Positions 6,845-16,300 of a stretch of 25,666 bases of DNA are shown in pieces. Both the position numbers and the translations under genes were made by a program. Positions within the stretch are counted from its first letter, which is position 1. Each line of letters opens with the position of its first letter. The notes under the pieces are model-generated. The model did no database searches. It was not told the DNA's origin and worked only from the letters and a program-made list of their open reading frames with translations. The stretch is from a virus. The stretch lies in IMG/VR virus record IMGVR_UViG_3300012960_000003, positions 1 to 25,666 of that record, one strand, 5' to 3'.

Positions 6845-7152
6845 TGGATGCCGGTACATATGCATTTTGGGCAATGGCGCTTAGTGCTTTTATTGCTTTT
6901 TTGACTGTTGTTCTGAAGTTGAAGTGGTGGAAGTATTCACTAGGAAAATGGTTAGTGATTTTTACCGGTCTTTTTACCAGTCTTTGTGTTTTTATCTTCC
7001 TGCTCCAACTTGGGATGTTTACAGGTTTTGTTCGAGACCAAGCTAGAGCCCTGATGTATGGCTCGTTCACTTTGGTAATTGTGTTTCTTATTGCCGATAT
7101 CTGGCGTAAGAACTGGACTCATTGGGCTTGGAGTAAAGATGACGAGTGGTGA
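6844..7152 (+). CDS. Small multi-pass membrane protein, holin-like candidate
   Basis: A 102-aa protein with three hydrophobic segments: residues 6-24 (YAFWAMALSAFIAFLTVVL), about 34-59 (LGKWLVIFTGLFTSLCVFIF and on) and about 67-86 (ALMYGSFTLVIVFLIADIW). They are separated by short basic or polar turns (KLKWWK, RDQAR), and the end is polar and Trp-rich (RKNWTHWAWSKDDEW). It starts at ATG 6844, overlapping the preceding stop. It ends 14 bases inside the next gene. Size and topology fit a holin or a small phage membrane protein, but it lies in the structural block, well away from the lysins. The functional call is therefore open. Confidence 0.75.
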   Translation: MDAGTYAFWAMALSAFIAFLTVVLKLKWWKYSLGKWLVIFTGLFTSLCVFIFLLQLGMFTGFVRDQARALMYGSFTLVIVFLIADIWRKNWTHWAWSKDDEW

Positions 7153-7765
7153 ATTCAACTATATGCAGTCAATAGGCTACAATGGTAGCCTTGCGGATAA
7201 AAGGGTTGCGTATTACAACGACCTAATTGCTGGTGCTCAGCCAGGTTTTGCCGGCTCTGCAATTCCTGCGGATATTGGATTCAAAGGCTGGTCTGGCGAC
7301 CCGGCCGATTGGCGTGACGGTATTCAACCTGTCGCTGGAACTTGCTGGGTTGTGAAGATTAATCTGCGCTCTCCGCAGACAATCAGCAATCTCCATGTCG
7401 AAGTTTCGACAGCTGGCGCAACTTTGACAGCGTCACAGTGTTTGATTGGTCTCTATAGTGCAGCGAAGGCACTTTTGGCCACTGCACCGGATCAGTCTGT
7501 CGCTTGGACTTCTCTTGGAGTAAAAACTGCGGCCATCACACCACAAGTTGTCCCGACAGGGAACTGCTATGTAGTTCTGTTTGGAAACGGAACCACGATG
7601 CCGTTCTTCAGGGCCGGAAATGCTGTCCAGGGTGGTGCTCAAAACGGTATTTTGTCGGCGGCAAATGCTAGGTTTGCGACTGCCGATACTGGCAGAACGA
7701 CAACCCTTCCAGCAACTCTTGGTGCTTTCACTGCACAGGGTTCTATTTGGGCAGGCGTTTCATGA
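7139..7765 (+). CDS. Beta-rich virion protein, possible fibre or receptor-binding component
   Basis: A 208-aa protein; ATG 7139 is preferred over the upstream in-frame TTG/ATG at 7079 because TTGGAG precedes it and only a short overlap with the membrane-protein gene results. The chain is rich in Gly, Ala, Thr and Ser with alternating hydrophobic strands (CWVVKINLRSPQTISNLHVEV, GNCYVVLFGNGTTMPFFRAG), the composition of a beta-sandwich surface protein. There is no signal peptide or membrane helix. It sits in the head-tail joining region, ahead of the adaptor and nozzle genes. A head fibre, decoration or receptor-binding role is inferred from composition and location; I do not recognise a named family. 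Confidence 0.75.
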   Translation: MTSGEFNYMQSIGYNGSLADKRVAYYNDLIAGAQPGFAGSAIPADIGFKGWSGDPADWRDGIQPVAGTCWVVKINLRSPQTISNLHVEVSTAGATLTASQCLIGLYSAAKALLATAPDQSVAWTSLGVKTAAITPQVVPTGNCYVVLFGNGTTMPFFRAGNAVQGGAQNGILSAANARFATADTGRTTTLPATLGAFTAQGSIWAGVS

Positions 7766-8211
7766 GTCAGAATCCACTGTTTAAAGATGAAATGTTTGGG
7801 AATAGTTTCATCACTCCGGATGGTGTGTTTTCCCAGGAGCAGCTTCTTGTAGCTCAGATTTTGAGCGATTATGACCCAACTCTTTCTCTTGTAAGGGTAG
7901 AGAATCCGGATAAAGAACATGGCCAACTCGACTGTGCTGTTCTCTGTGCCCCGCATGTGGGCGATCCTTATGTGGTATTTTATATTAATCAAGCTGATAT
8001 CAATTACAATGTCATTGCTCGGATTTATTCACTGGACATGCAAAGGCTTGGCCGCCCTCTGGAAGATCAGCTGAAAGCTAATGAAATGGCCCGAGAACTT
8101 TTCGAGGCTGCTAGGCGTGAGGAAATTGAAGCTGAGGCTGCTGATTTTGCGGTGTCGGTTCTGAAGTCCCCGCTGCATACTTACAAGCACAATGGAAAGG
8201 TCTATAGGTAA
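7762..8211 (+). CDS. Hypothetical virion-operon protein
   Basis: A 149-aa protein, start ATG 7762 overlapping the previous TGA (ATGA). The N-terminal half is a mixed alpha/beta domain with hydrophobic strands (LDCAVLCAPHVGDPYVVFYI, NYNVIARIYSLDM). The second half is an amphipathic acidic helix (LKANEMARELFEAARREEIE and on), followed by a basic tail (HTYKHNGKVYR). It ends with TAA directly in front of the ATG of the adaptor gene, in the same frame. The adaptor has a natural N-terminus, so I treat this junction as a true gene boundary. Function unknown; tight coupling suggests a head-tail joining or tail accessory role. Confidence 0.78.
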   Translation: MSQNPLFKDEMFGNSFITPDGVFSQEQLLVAQILSDYDPTLSLVRVENPDKEHGQLDCAVLCAPHVGDPYVVFYINQADINYNVIARIYSLDMQRLGRPLEDQLKANEMARELFEAARREEIEAEAADFAVSVLKSPLHTYKHNGKVYR

Positions 8212-8856
8212 ATGCCTCAGCCGCTCGGTACTAAGACTGTCGGTGATGTGATTACCTGGGTCACCGAGCAGTTTGGCGACGTCGCAAACGTCCAAATTGA
8301 TACCCCGAAGATTATTCGGTACATCAACATGGCAGTGCTTGAAATTACGACCCGTGACCCAAAGGCTTACCAGGGACGCTATACACAGAACTCAGTAATT
8401 GGGCAGAATGAGTACAGCTATCCGACAGGGTTGTTGTACGTTACTGGCGTCAAGTACGATACGTCCCTCCTGAAAACAATTTCCTTTGAAGAAATCCAAC
8501 GACAAACTGGTGATTCCTTTACCACTGAAAAGGGAACTCCACAGTACTGGTCTCAACAGGCCGATTATTTTCAACTTTGGCCTGTCCCGGATGCAGTAAA
8601 GACTGTCACTGTGTATGGTTCTGCGAAACCGGCGAATGTCACCGTGTCGGGAGACTTGCTTCCCCTGTCGGATAGATTCTTCCCGCGAATTTGCGAGTAT
8701 GTCGAAGCCAAAGCTAATGAACTTGATGAGGATTACGAGACTGCCGCAGCCAAGATGACCCGATTTGAGGACATGCTTAAGGTTGGGCAGAACGCAGAAG
8801 ATTCAATGCAGGGTACTTATCCTCTTTTCCGTGATCCAGAAGAGGAATGTATATGA
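8212..8856 (+). CDS. Head-tail adaptor protein (podophage gp4 / tail tubular A-like)
   Basis: A 214-aa protein that probably forms the ring connecting portal and tail nozzle. The beginning, LGTKTVGDVITWVTEQFGDV followed by IDTPKIIRYINMAVLEITTRDP, has the helix pair of adaptor proteins of the P22 gp4 / T7 gp11 / DUF6682-like type. A central beta section (NEYSYPTGLLYVTGVKYD) is followed by a second helical pair near the end (RICEYVEAKANELDEDYETA and on). Start ATG 8212 follows the previous TAA directly. The end overlaps the next ATG (ATGA). Neighbouring nozzle gene and size support the call, which is by pattern rather than by a diagnostic residue. Confidence 0.8.
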   Translation: MPQPLGTKTVGDVITWVTEQFGDVANVQIDTPKIIRYINMAVLEITTRDPKAYQGRYTQNSVIGQNEYSYPTGLLYVTGVKYDTSLLKTISFEEIQRQTGDSFTTEKGTPQYWSQQADYFQLWPVPDAVKTVTVYGSAKPANVTVSGDLLPLSDRFFPRICEYVEAKANELDEDYETAAAKMTRFEDMLKVGQNAEDSMQGTYPLFRDPEEECI

Positions 8857-10427
8857 CAACTAAGTTCACACCGGTGAAAATGGGACCTTTCATCGGTGGA
8901 ATGCGAAATTCTTCAGGGTTGGGTGAGAACATTGCTGATAATGAAGTATATGACCTTACTAATCTTGAGGTTGATCTTGATGGTTCCCTGGTAAATCGCC
9001 CGGCTATCGGCGATCTTACGATTAACTGGACGACCGGTGGTTCTGTCGCGCCTAGCCCTATTACAAACTTGCGAGTCATTGGAAGATATATTCCAAACGA
9101 TGGCCGTACGTTTATCGTGCTGTCGGTTTCAAATACCATCAGACTAATCAATGCTTCGTCTGGTATTGCAGAGGCTATTACTGGATCAGTTCAGGCTGTC
9201 TGCTGTATCCAGTACAACAATAAGCTCTGGATAATTCCTAAACCTGGCGCGTCGGGTTCTGGTGGTTACTTCGATGCCACTAACCCGACAATTACCTTTA
9301 CGACAGTAGCGGCTATTCCACAAGGGGAAGCAGCGGTTCTCTATAAGGATCGTATTTTTGTTGGTTGCGGTATTACCGCGACATCAAATACTGCTCGCGT
9401 ACGTTTCTGCGCTGTCGGTGATCCGACAACTTGGAACGGTTCGGATAACTTTGACGTGAATCCCGGAGATGGCGAGAAAGTTGTCGACCTTGTAATTGCC
9501 GGTAACGATATCATTATCTTCAAAGAGCATTCTACTTACAGATTTACTTATTCAAAGCTTCCAAGTGCAGCTGATTTGACTATTATCGACAGCAAAATTG
9601 GTGTGCCTGCAATTAACTGCGCTGTCGTATATAATTCCAACACGGTCTACACGCTACATGACAATGCTGTATACGAACTTGTGAACTCAATTTACAAGAG
9701 AATTTCTTCTCCTGTTGCGCTAACTCAGGTTCTCGATGCAACACTAAATTCCTACGACACTTTTGGTTTGACTTTATTCCGAGACAGACTTTTTGTTCGT
9801 TACTACACAAATATGCTCGTGTATGCATTGCGTGTGCAGCGGTGGTCTCGGTGGACCATGGCAAGGAAATTCAGTAAGATTGTCGTTATTCCGACCGCCA
9901 ACATTGGTCTCGATACTGCGTACATGCACAGCGCCACATCTGCCGATCCGAATAAGATTTACTTCTTCCGGGATGATCGAGTTACAGGTGTCGGAAGTAC
10001 AGAGTCGTTTAACTGGAGTGTTCAGACCAAGATCACTAACTTTGACATCCCACAGGGATTCAAAGTTATTTCACATGGTCATGTGCAGATTGCGACTTCT
10101 GGCAACTTTACAACGACAATCAGAATCCCTAACTCACAACAGAATCCGACATGGGATTATGAAGCTGCGCATTTTATTTGGTCTGATCCGGGAAACTGGG
10201 ATGACTTTGATTTGACGGCATACAGTTCGACTGTTTCACCTGCTGCCGGCGAATATAATGTAAAAGATGTCAAGAGTATCAAGCAGAAGTTCAGATTCAG
10301 AACTATGTATATCTTATTGTCGGGTGCGGCTGTTGCCAACACAAACGGTGCTGATTCCAGTGTGAAGATCATTGGGATGGTAGTATTCCTTAGAGAAGCC
10401 CAGTTGGTGGCTAAGGAGACGAACTAA
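8853..10427 (+). CDS. Tail nozzle / stabilisation-type protein (beta-propeller-like)
   Basis: A 524-aa, almost entirely beta protein. ATG 8853 is preferred to the in-frame ATG 8847 because it gives better spacing to AGAGGA and overlaps the previous stop as ATGA. The N-terminus (GPFIGGMRNSSGLGENIADN, then VYDLTNLEVDLDGSLVNRPA) is the typical opening of podophage nozzle proteins, which describe a ring of propeller blades. Repeated blades follow, with motifs such as LWIIPKPG, RIFVGCG, NDIIIFKEHSTYRF, AVYELVNS, RLFVRYY and YFFRDD. The C-terminal 130 residues form a beta-sandwich-like domain. The presence of this gene straight after the adaptor is the main argument for a short-tailed particle. Confidence 0.83.
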   Translation: MTTKFTPVKMGPFIGGMRNSSGLGENIADNEVYDLTNLEVDLDGSLVNRPAIGDLTINWTTGGSVAPSPITNLRVIGRYIPNDGRTFIVLSVSNTIRLINASSGIAEAITGSVQAVCCIQYNNKLWIIPKPGASGSGGYFDATNPTITFTTVAAIPQGEAAVLYKDRIFVGCGITATSNTARVRFCAVGDPTTWNGSDNFDVNPGDGEKVVDLVIAGNDIIIFKEHSTYRFTYSKLPSAADLTIIDSKIGVPAINCAVVYNSNTVYTLHDNAVYELVNSIYKRISSPVALTQVLDATLNSYDTFGLTLFRDRLFVRYYTNMLVYALRVQRWSRWTMARKFSKIVVIPTANIGLDTAYMHSATSADPNKIYFFRDDRVTGVGSTESFNWSVQTKITNFDIPQGFKVISHGHVQIATSGNFTTTIRIPNSQQNPTWDYEAAHFIWSDPGNWDDFDLTAYSSTVSPAAGEYNVKDVKSIKQKFRFRTMYILLSGAAVANTNGADSSVKIIGMVVFLREAQLVAKETN

Positions 10428-10681
10428 TGTCTATGGATTATGGCCTGAGTTATGCCGGCTTCAGTAAGCCTGATGCCTACACTCCATATGCTGCCGGTGC
10501 GAAAATGTATGGGTTTGGCCGGCCGAATCCGACATCAGGACCAGTTTCTCCTGATGCTCAGGAAGGTTACCAGCAGCGAGATATGATGGCTCAGGCAAGA
10601 AAGCGTGCCATTTTGGCAAGAATGAGCGCTGGTCAGAGACAGCGATTCATGGACCCGGATTATTTGAGGGGGCTTCAGTAA
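10427..10681 (+). CDS. Small hypothetical virion-operon protein
   Basis: An 84-aa protein; its ATG shares one base with the preceding TAA. The first 55 residues are rich in Gly, Pro, Tyr and Ala (DYGLSYAGFSKPDAYTPYAA and on) and look unstructured. The last 30 form a basic, Met- and Gln-rich helix (RDMMAQARKRAILARMSAGQ). It ends with TAA immediately before the next ATG. Together with the three following genes it belongs to a group of low-complexity proteins downstream of the nozzle, where podophages carry internal (ejection) proteins and tail needle components. The specific role is unknown. Confidence 0.72.
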   Translation: MSMDYGLSYAGFSKPDAYTPYAAGAKMYGFGRPNPTSGPVSPDAQEGYQQRDMMAQARKRAILARMSAGQRQRFMDPDYLRGLQ

Positions 10682-11602
10682 ATGACCACCGTCGCTGATA
10701 TTCTTCGTGCCGCTGCCGCGGCGCGGGCATATACTACGGCAGTTCAAAATTCTCAGAAAGCACAAGTTGCAGCCCGTGCAGTTCAGGGTGTGCAAACTGC
10801 AACCAAGGCAATTAAGAATGCCCCGGTTTATAAGGCTCCGGCACCTGCCCCGGCACCTGCAAAGAAAGCCACTCCATCTTATTCCGCCCCGGCACCTGCT
10901 CGTTCAGGGGGAAGTTCGGGTGGAAGTTATTCTGGTGGAAGTTCTGGTGGAAGTTCAGGAGGCGGTGGAGACTACACCGGAGGAAGTTCTGGCGGATTCT
11001 CTGGTGGATTTGGTGGCGGGGGTGATGCGCCTCCTGCTCCGGTAATGCAGGATATTACAATTCCTGATCCGCTTGCCAGTGAACCTTATAAGCGAGCCAA
11101 GGCAGAAATGCAGCGTGCCCGCTCAGATTTTGACGCCCAGCAGGCTCTTGCTCGTGGTCAGTACGACACGACTTTCGACAATGCTCAGCGACAATTGGGC
11201 TGGCGTTCGGCAGTTCCTCGTACTGGAATGAGAGCTTTGCAGCTTGGTGCAGGAAATGACGAGGCTGGATTCGACCCCAATGCTCAGGGTTCAGCTTATG
11301 GTGACGCTTACCAGGCAAATCAGGGTGATTTCGCAGGACGAGGATTGTTTAATTCTGGTTTGTATGCGCAAGCACTGTCGAATATGAATAGCCAGTTTAA
11401 CGATCGGCGAAATTCTGCGTTGACGGATCAAAAGAGTTGGCGCGACACTCAAGACTTGAATAAGCGTAGTTTCTACGGCCAGCAAGATGCCGCAGACGCC
11501 GCTGCCCAGGAAGATGCCATCAGTTCGATTATGGCTCAGCTTGGTGTTTCTCGGGATCAGGTTACTCCTGGCCGACAGAATGTGATTCAAAGGGCGGCAT
11601 AA
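10682..11602 (+). CDS. Internal virion-type protein with Pro/Ala and Gly/Ser linker
   Basis: A 306-aa protein in three parts. The first 55 residues form an Ala-rich helix (DILRAAAAARAYTTAVQNSQ). Next comes a long low-complexity linker, first Pro-Ala repeats (APAPAPAPAKK) and then Gly/Ser repeats (about residues 76-118). The last 185 residues are Gln/Ala-rich with repeated QALARGQYD, QNQGDFAGRGLFNSGLYAQ and NMNSQFNDRRNSALTDQKSW-like helices. The 'FAGRGLFNSGLYAQAL' section followed by Asp/Arg/Gln helices is a pattern I associate with internal proteins of short-tailed actinophages. Likely an ejection protein; the pattern does not prove it. Confidence 0.75.
   Translation: MTTVADILRAAAAARAYTTAVQNSQKAQVAARAVQGVQTATKAIKNAPVYKAPAPAPAPAKKATPSYSAPAPARSGGSSGGSYSGGSSGGSSGGGGDYTGGSSGGFSGGFGGGGDAPPAPVMQDITIPDPLASEPYKRAKAEMQRARSDFDAQQALARGQYDTTFDNAQRQLGWRSAVPRTGMRALQLGAGNDEAGFDPNAQGSAYGDAYQANQGDFAGRGLFNSGLYAQALSNMNSQFNDRRNSALTDQKSWRDTQDLNKRSFYGQQDAADAAAQEDAISSIMAQLGVSRDQVTPGRQNVIQRAA
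10905..11030 (+). repeat. Degenerate Gly/Ser coding repeat
   Basis: Short units related to GGTGGAAGTTCT recur in tandem with changes (GGGGGAAGTTCGGGTGGAAG, TCTGGTGGAAGTTCTGGTGG and so on). They encode G-G-S-S and G-G-G units, a flexible linker in the protein at 10682. Such repeats are prone to length change by slippage. Confidence 0.8.
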
Positions 11603-11606
11603 TTAA

Positions 11607-13310
11607 ATGGCTCCTACCCAGGCTCAAATTCAGACGCTTGTCGCCAAGGGCTACAGTACTCCGCAGATTCAAGCTCTGCTGAAAAATCCGACAGCCCTTC
11701 GGGCGGCTTTGTCGACCCAGCGAAATCCTGTCCCACAGCGGGGACTTGATCCGTTGTCGGGTGGTGGCGCACGCGATCCTTTTACCGGCCAAGTTGGGAC
11801 GACTCGTGATCCTTTTAATGGCGGTAATTTGCCTCAGTCGGCACCACAAGCTGCTCGCAATACAGGTGGTCCGACAACACTTGGAAACATTGGCAGGACG
11901 ATTGCTCAGCAAGCATTGGGAAACTTCAACCTCGGAGCCTTGGGAAATGTGGCTCGCCGTGTAGCTGATATTGCTACTACTGGCGGAAAAGCTATTGGTG
12001 CCGGTCTAAAGACAGATTTGGGCGGCCCTGCTGTCGGTGGAAAACGTGGTGCCAATAACCCTGCTCCCGGTGGATTTGATGGAAGTTCCGACGGGGGTAT
12101 TGGCTATAACCCGGAACCTTTTCAGGCTCCAAGTTTCGAGTACCGGGATTTCACAGACCAGGCTAGAAACCAGGTAGCGGGAATTTACGACCCTCGGTAC
12201 AGGGCAATCGATGCGGCGGCCGCACAGGCAGAAGGGCAATATAACCGCAACGATCAGATCACAGCAGGATTGTACCAAAATCTTGCCGACAATATCTCTA
12301 AGATTGCGGCTAGTTCTGCGGCTCGTTATAAGGATGCTTCTCAGCAGCAAACTAATGCTACGAATCAACTTGTCCAGGACACTGCACAGAACTATTCGAG
12401 CACTCAGAATCAGGAAGCCGCACTTCTGAAGCAGCTTGGGCAAGAAGAATCTGCCAAGGATGTGCTTGGTAACAATTCTGCTGACCAGGCTTACCAGCAA
12501 TCTCAGGCGCAGCGTGAAGGTGCAAACCAGAATGCTGCAATTGTTCAGCAGGGCCAAGGCCAGGCTGATTACCTAAGTAATATTTCTCAGGCTGACGATA
12601 CAGCAGGTGTTGCAGCCCGACAGCAGCTTATTGCTCGTCTCGGAGATACTCTTCAAGGATATCAGCAGAATAAGTTCCAGCTTCAGGGTGACCAAGCTCA
12701 AGCTGCATTGTCACTTGCTCAGCAATTGTCGGATAGAGATTTCCAGCTTCAGCAGGCTAATTATGGTGCCTACAAAGATACGTACGGTGCTAACACTCAG
12801 AACCAACAGTTTGCCGCAAATCTTGGCTTGCAGGAGCAGCAACTTGGTCAGCAACGACAGCAGGCCCAGTTGAGTCAGTTGTTCGATCAACAGAAAGCTC
12901 AACAGAATCAGGCTAATGTCGATCGACAGTATCAGTTGGATCAGGCAAAGTACGGTACTGATTTGGCTACCGCTCTTGCAAATCAGCGTTTGAGGCAACA
13001 GGAAATTGATAATCAGAGCCAGCAGCATAGTGGTACGTCACTGAACGACCAGGACCCCGTGTCGAGGACTATCAGTCAAATTTCTTCTGCAACAGGTGGA
13101 AACCAATCTGCTGCTAAAGATTACTATGACTTTGTTACACAGGCAGTTTCTGCTGCGGCTGCAAGTGGCGAGGACCCGGCCGCTATTGCAGGTAATATGT
13201 ACCAGTTCGTAGATTATGTTAAAAGGGCAGCACAGCAAAAAGGTCTCGATCCACTAGTTGCACAAGCTGCCGCTTCTTCGTTCTGGCAGAATTTTTACAA
13301 TAAGAAGTAG
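11607..13310 (+). CDS. Gln/Ala-rich internal virion (ejection) protein
   Basis: A 567-aa protein with an N-terminal Pro/Gly/Arg/Asn-rich region (about residues 1-170, including LDPLSGGGARDPFTGQVG and TRDPFNGGNLPQ repeats), then about 300 residues of Gln-, Ala- and Asn-rich helices (for example NLGLQEQQLGQQRQQAQLSQ and LDQAKYGTDLATALANQRLR). The C-terminus is an independent helical domain (about 490-567). Long amide-rich helices next to a giant partner are typical of podophage ejection proteins that leave the capsid to form a conduit across the host envelope. The start follows TAATTAA with weak ribosome site. The call is by composition and context. Confidence 0.78.
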   Translation: MAPTQAQIQTLVAKGYSTPQIQALLKNPTALRAALSTQRNPVPQRGLDPLSGGGARDPFTGQVGTTRDPFNGGNLPQSAPQAARNTGGPTTLGNIGRTIAQQALGNFNLGALGNVARRVADIATTGGKAIGAGLKTDLGGPAVGGKRGANNPAPGGFDGSSDGGIGYNPEPFQAPSFEYRDFTDQARNQVAGIYDPRYRAIDAAAAQAEGQYNRNDQITAGLYQNLADNISKIAASSAARYKDASQQQTNATNQLVQDTAQNYSSTQNQEAALLKQLGQEESAKDVLGNNSADQAYQQSQAQREGANQNAAIVQQGQGQADYLSNISQADDTAGVAARQQLIARLGDTLQGYQQNKFQLQGDQAQAALSLAQQLSDRDFQLQQANYGAYKDTYGANTQNQQFAANLGLQEQQLGQQRQQAQLSQLFDQQKAQQNQANVDRQYQLDQAKYGTDLATALANQRLRQQEIDNQSQQHSGTSLNDQDPVSRTISQISSATGGNQSAAKDYYDFVTQAVSAAAASGEDPAAIAGNMYQFVDYVKRAAQQKGLDPLVAQAAASSFWQNFYNKK

Positions 13311-13315
13311 GGATT

Positions 13316-16300
13316 ATGGCTAACACCAACAACAGTGTTACAGCCCTAGCTAATCAGTATATTAAAAGTTTGCAGCAAGTAGGGGCAGGGCGGCCCCAAA
13401 CAAAGTCAACCCAAATGGCGCTCAATTTGTCGGGATATCATCCGAAGAATTGGGGTGGATTTGACGATGTCATTCAGCAAAATGTTGATCCTGGTGTCGG
13501 AACAAGAATTCTCGACATCCTTTCCCGTCCGCTTTACTCCGTTGCAGGAATTGCTAAAGCCACAGCACAAAATATCAATTCTTTGCAGGGTGATGCCGGT
13601 GCAGAGGTACGTAATCCATTTGGTGCCGCTTGGGAAGGCTTTACTGGACGGGAAAAGACTACTTTTTCCGATGCCATTCGTGAAAGTCTTCGTGGAGACA
13701 ACCTCGACAAAACTTTCTTGTTTGGGGGAACTCCTGAGAATCATATCGGTGGGTCAGCAGAAGATGTCCTGGCGGGTGCTGGCGGGCTCGCTTTGGACAT
13801 TGCCCTTGATCCTTCTAATCTTGTCGCTGGCGGAGCTACGGCGGCTATTCGTGCTGGTGCAAAAGCTGCTCGTGGAGCAACTGATGTCGCAAAGGCTGCC
13901 GAAACTGCAAAAGCTGCTGCCACGCCAGTAAAAGAAGTTACGGCCGTTGCACCTGTTCGACAGTACTGGAAGGAAATTACTGATCCGGCTGAGATTGCTA
14001 AGTACAAGATTCCTACTGAAGTAGCTCCTGCGGCACCGGCTCATGTTATTCCAGATGAGATTGTTAAGGAAGCGATCACCGCCGAACCGCCAGTTCTTGA
14101 CCACATTAAGCGCAGTACTGAGCAGCCGACAACTCTTGACAGTCTTGCAATGGGTCAGCATATTAATGTGTTGACCACTAAGGCTGCCAATAATATTTTC
14201 CAAGCTGAGAAGTCTATGCCAAAGGCTCCCGGATTTATTAAGGAGATAAACCCGGAAGAGTACATGCGGTCGGCACAATATGCTGTCGACAGTATGCATG
14301 TTTCGCCTCGACAGCTGTCGCAAGATTTGGGAATCGACTACAAAACTGCTCAGCGCCACATGGCACTTATGGAGAAAGACGGAATTGTCGGTACTGCGCA
14401 GGAAGCGGCCAGAGGCCGTGGACTAGAAGCTGGCCGAAACTTGTCGCACCTGTCGAGGGATGTCAAGGTTAACGAAATTCCTGCTGATCTGATGATTAAC
14501 AGGACGCCTCCGACAGATGTGACCCGTGCAGAGGCTATGTACAACGAAGTAGTTCCAGCCGCCCGGCAGAAATTCGATGAACTGGCAAGTCAAGGCGTCA
14601 AACCGAAGATTACTTCCACTGATGGCAAGTCCTACACCATGTCGACAGCCGATATTTTCGAGGCTTTGCCTAGAAATATCGTCGAAGATTACAACTTTGG
14701 TGCGGCTTCTAAGAAGGGTGCGGGTAACCTGTACCCTTCCCAGTGGCACGCCGGGGCCGCTGAAGCGCTCAGGATGAGCGAGCTAGGCGTCGAACCTACA
14801 CTAGCTGCTCCGGCAATTGCCAAGGCTATGCGAGAAGCTTTGCGTGGAAATGCATCCCGTGCAAAAAGTATTGAAGCAGCTGGGTCGGTAGATATTGTTG
14901 CTCGATCCATGGCCATGAATCAGGCTGCCCTCGCTGCAAAGCTTGTCGAGACCAGTAAGAAGTTTGGGACCAAGGACCTTGTCGATGGAGAGACTCTCGC
15001 TAAGACCAAAGCTGATGATGTTCAGAATTCTATGGCGAAAGGCTCCCTGTCGGAAGCAATTGATTCCGTAGCAAATGTCGGAAACGACATCAGTAAGTCT
15101 GCCAAAGAAATCGGAGCCTCTAATGATGCTGCTGTCTCAGCAGTTCATCAAGTTGGCCCGATGGTTGCTAAAGTTGTGCCGGAAGCTGACCTTGCAGCCG
15201 CGAGGAACGCTAAGTTTGCCGAGAATGTAAGAGTTCGAGAAGGGTTTACCCCCCAAGCTGACAAGAAGATTATGCTCCGACAGGGGAAGCTATATCTTCT
15301 TGTCGAGCGTAATGCTGACCAAATTGCCAAAGAAGCTGGGATTCCGTTCTTGACTCTTGGCGAAAAGACTGACATTACGCTTAACAGTTTTCTCGATAAG
15401 CTTATGCATCCGCTCAAGAATGCTTTCCAATTCGGATACCATACTGGTGGACAAGCACACGAGTGGCGTGCACTAGAATCTCGCGCTGACAGAGAAGGCT
15501 TGATGTTTAGAGCTTCTCTGAGCAAAATTGCAAAGACTCACGGTGACAGTGTTGATCCAGCCTGGACAGCATTTCGTAGAGGGCAGATTCCAGAGGACCC
15601 TGCCGTACTTGCCGCATACAACGATTTGAAAGGAGTTATTGACCATACGATCGGTAACGGTTTACGTGGAAGGTTGTGGCGTAATGGTGCATCCATTGAC
15701 GCAATAAACCAAGCTCTGGAAGAAGCGGGAAGTAAGTTCCGTTTCAAGAAGCCGGCAAAGCCGGAGGATCGCGCACTTGTTCCGGAACAGGTGCGAGATT
15801 GGGACATAAAAGATCCGCTGCCAGAGCTTGAGAAAATTAACAAGGCTGCCTTGCTAATCGAGACGCGCCAAACGGTTGGGGTTTCCGCGTCGCGCTTCGG
15901 CAGTAACGTACCTAAGCCGGGTTACGTTAAACTGCGAGCCGGAGAACTCTCGAAGCTTGGGAATTACGTCGACACAGGTCTTTTTTATCCCAGGGATGCC
16001 GGTGAGTATATTCAGCAGTTGGATAGACTCATCGGCTCCCAAACTTCTTTCCGGGGTCAAAAGGGAGGGATTGCATGGTTTGCGAATCATATCATTGATC
16101 CGATCATGCAAATCTGGAAGCCTTTTATGACTATTGCTCGGCCAGGGCATGTCGTTAGAAACTTGTGGTCAGATATTATGATTGCAGCGTTCAATGGCGT
16201 CATGTCGGTTCGACCGTACCGAATTGCAGCTAAGACAATGCAGGCTGCCGGTGAGTTTACTAAGACCGGAGTCAAGGGTCTTGAAAAGCTGCGTGATGAA

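Noticed and set aside
8206-8216. TAAATG at 8209-8214 as a third suppressed stop joining two genes
   Set aside because: The downstream protein has a normal adaptor N-terminus and the upstream one a natural basic end, so a true gene boundary is more likely.
10676-10687. TAAATG at 10679-10684 as a suppressed stop
   Set aside because: Both neighbouring proteins have plausible natural ends, and nothing suggests a fused homologue.
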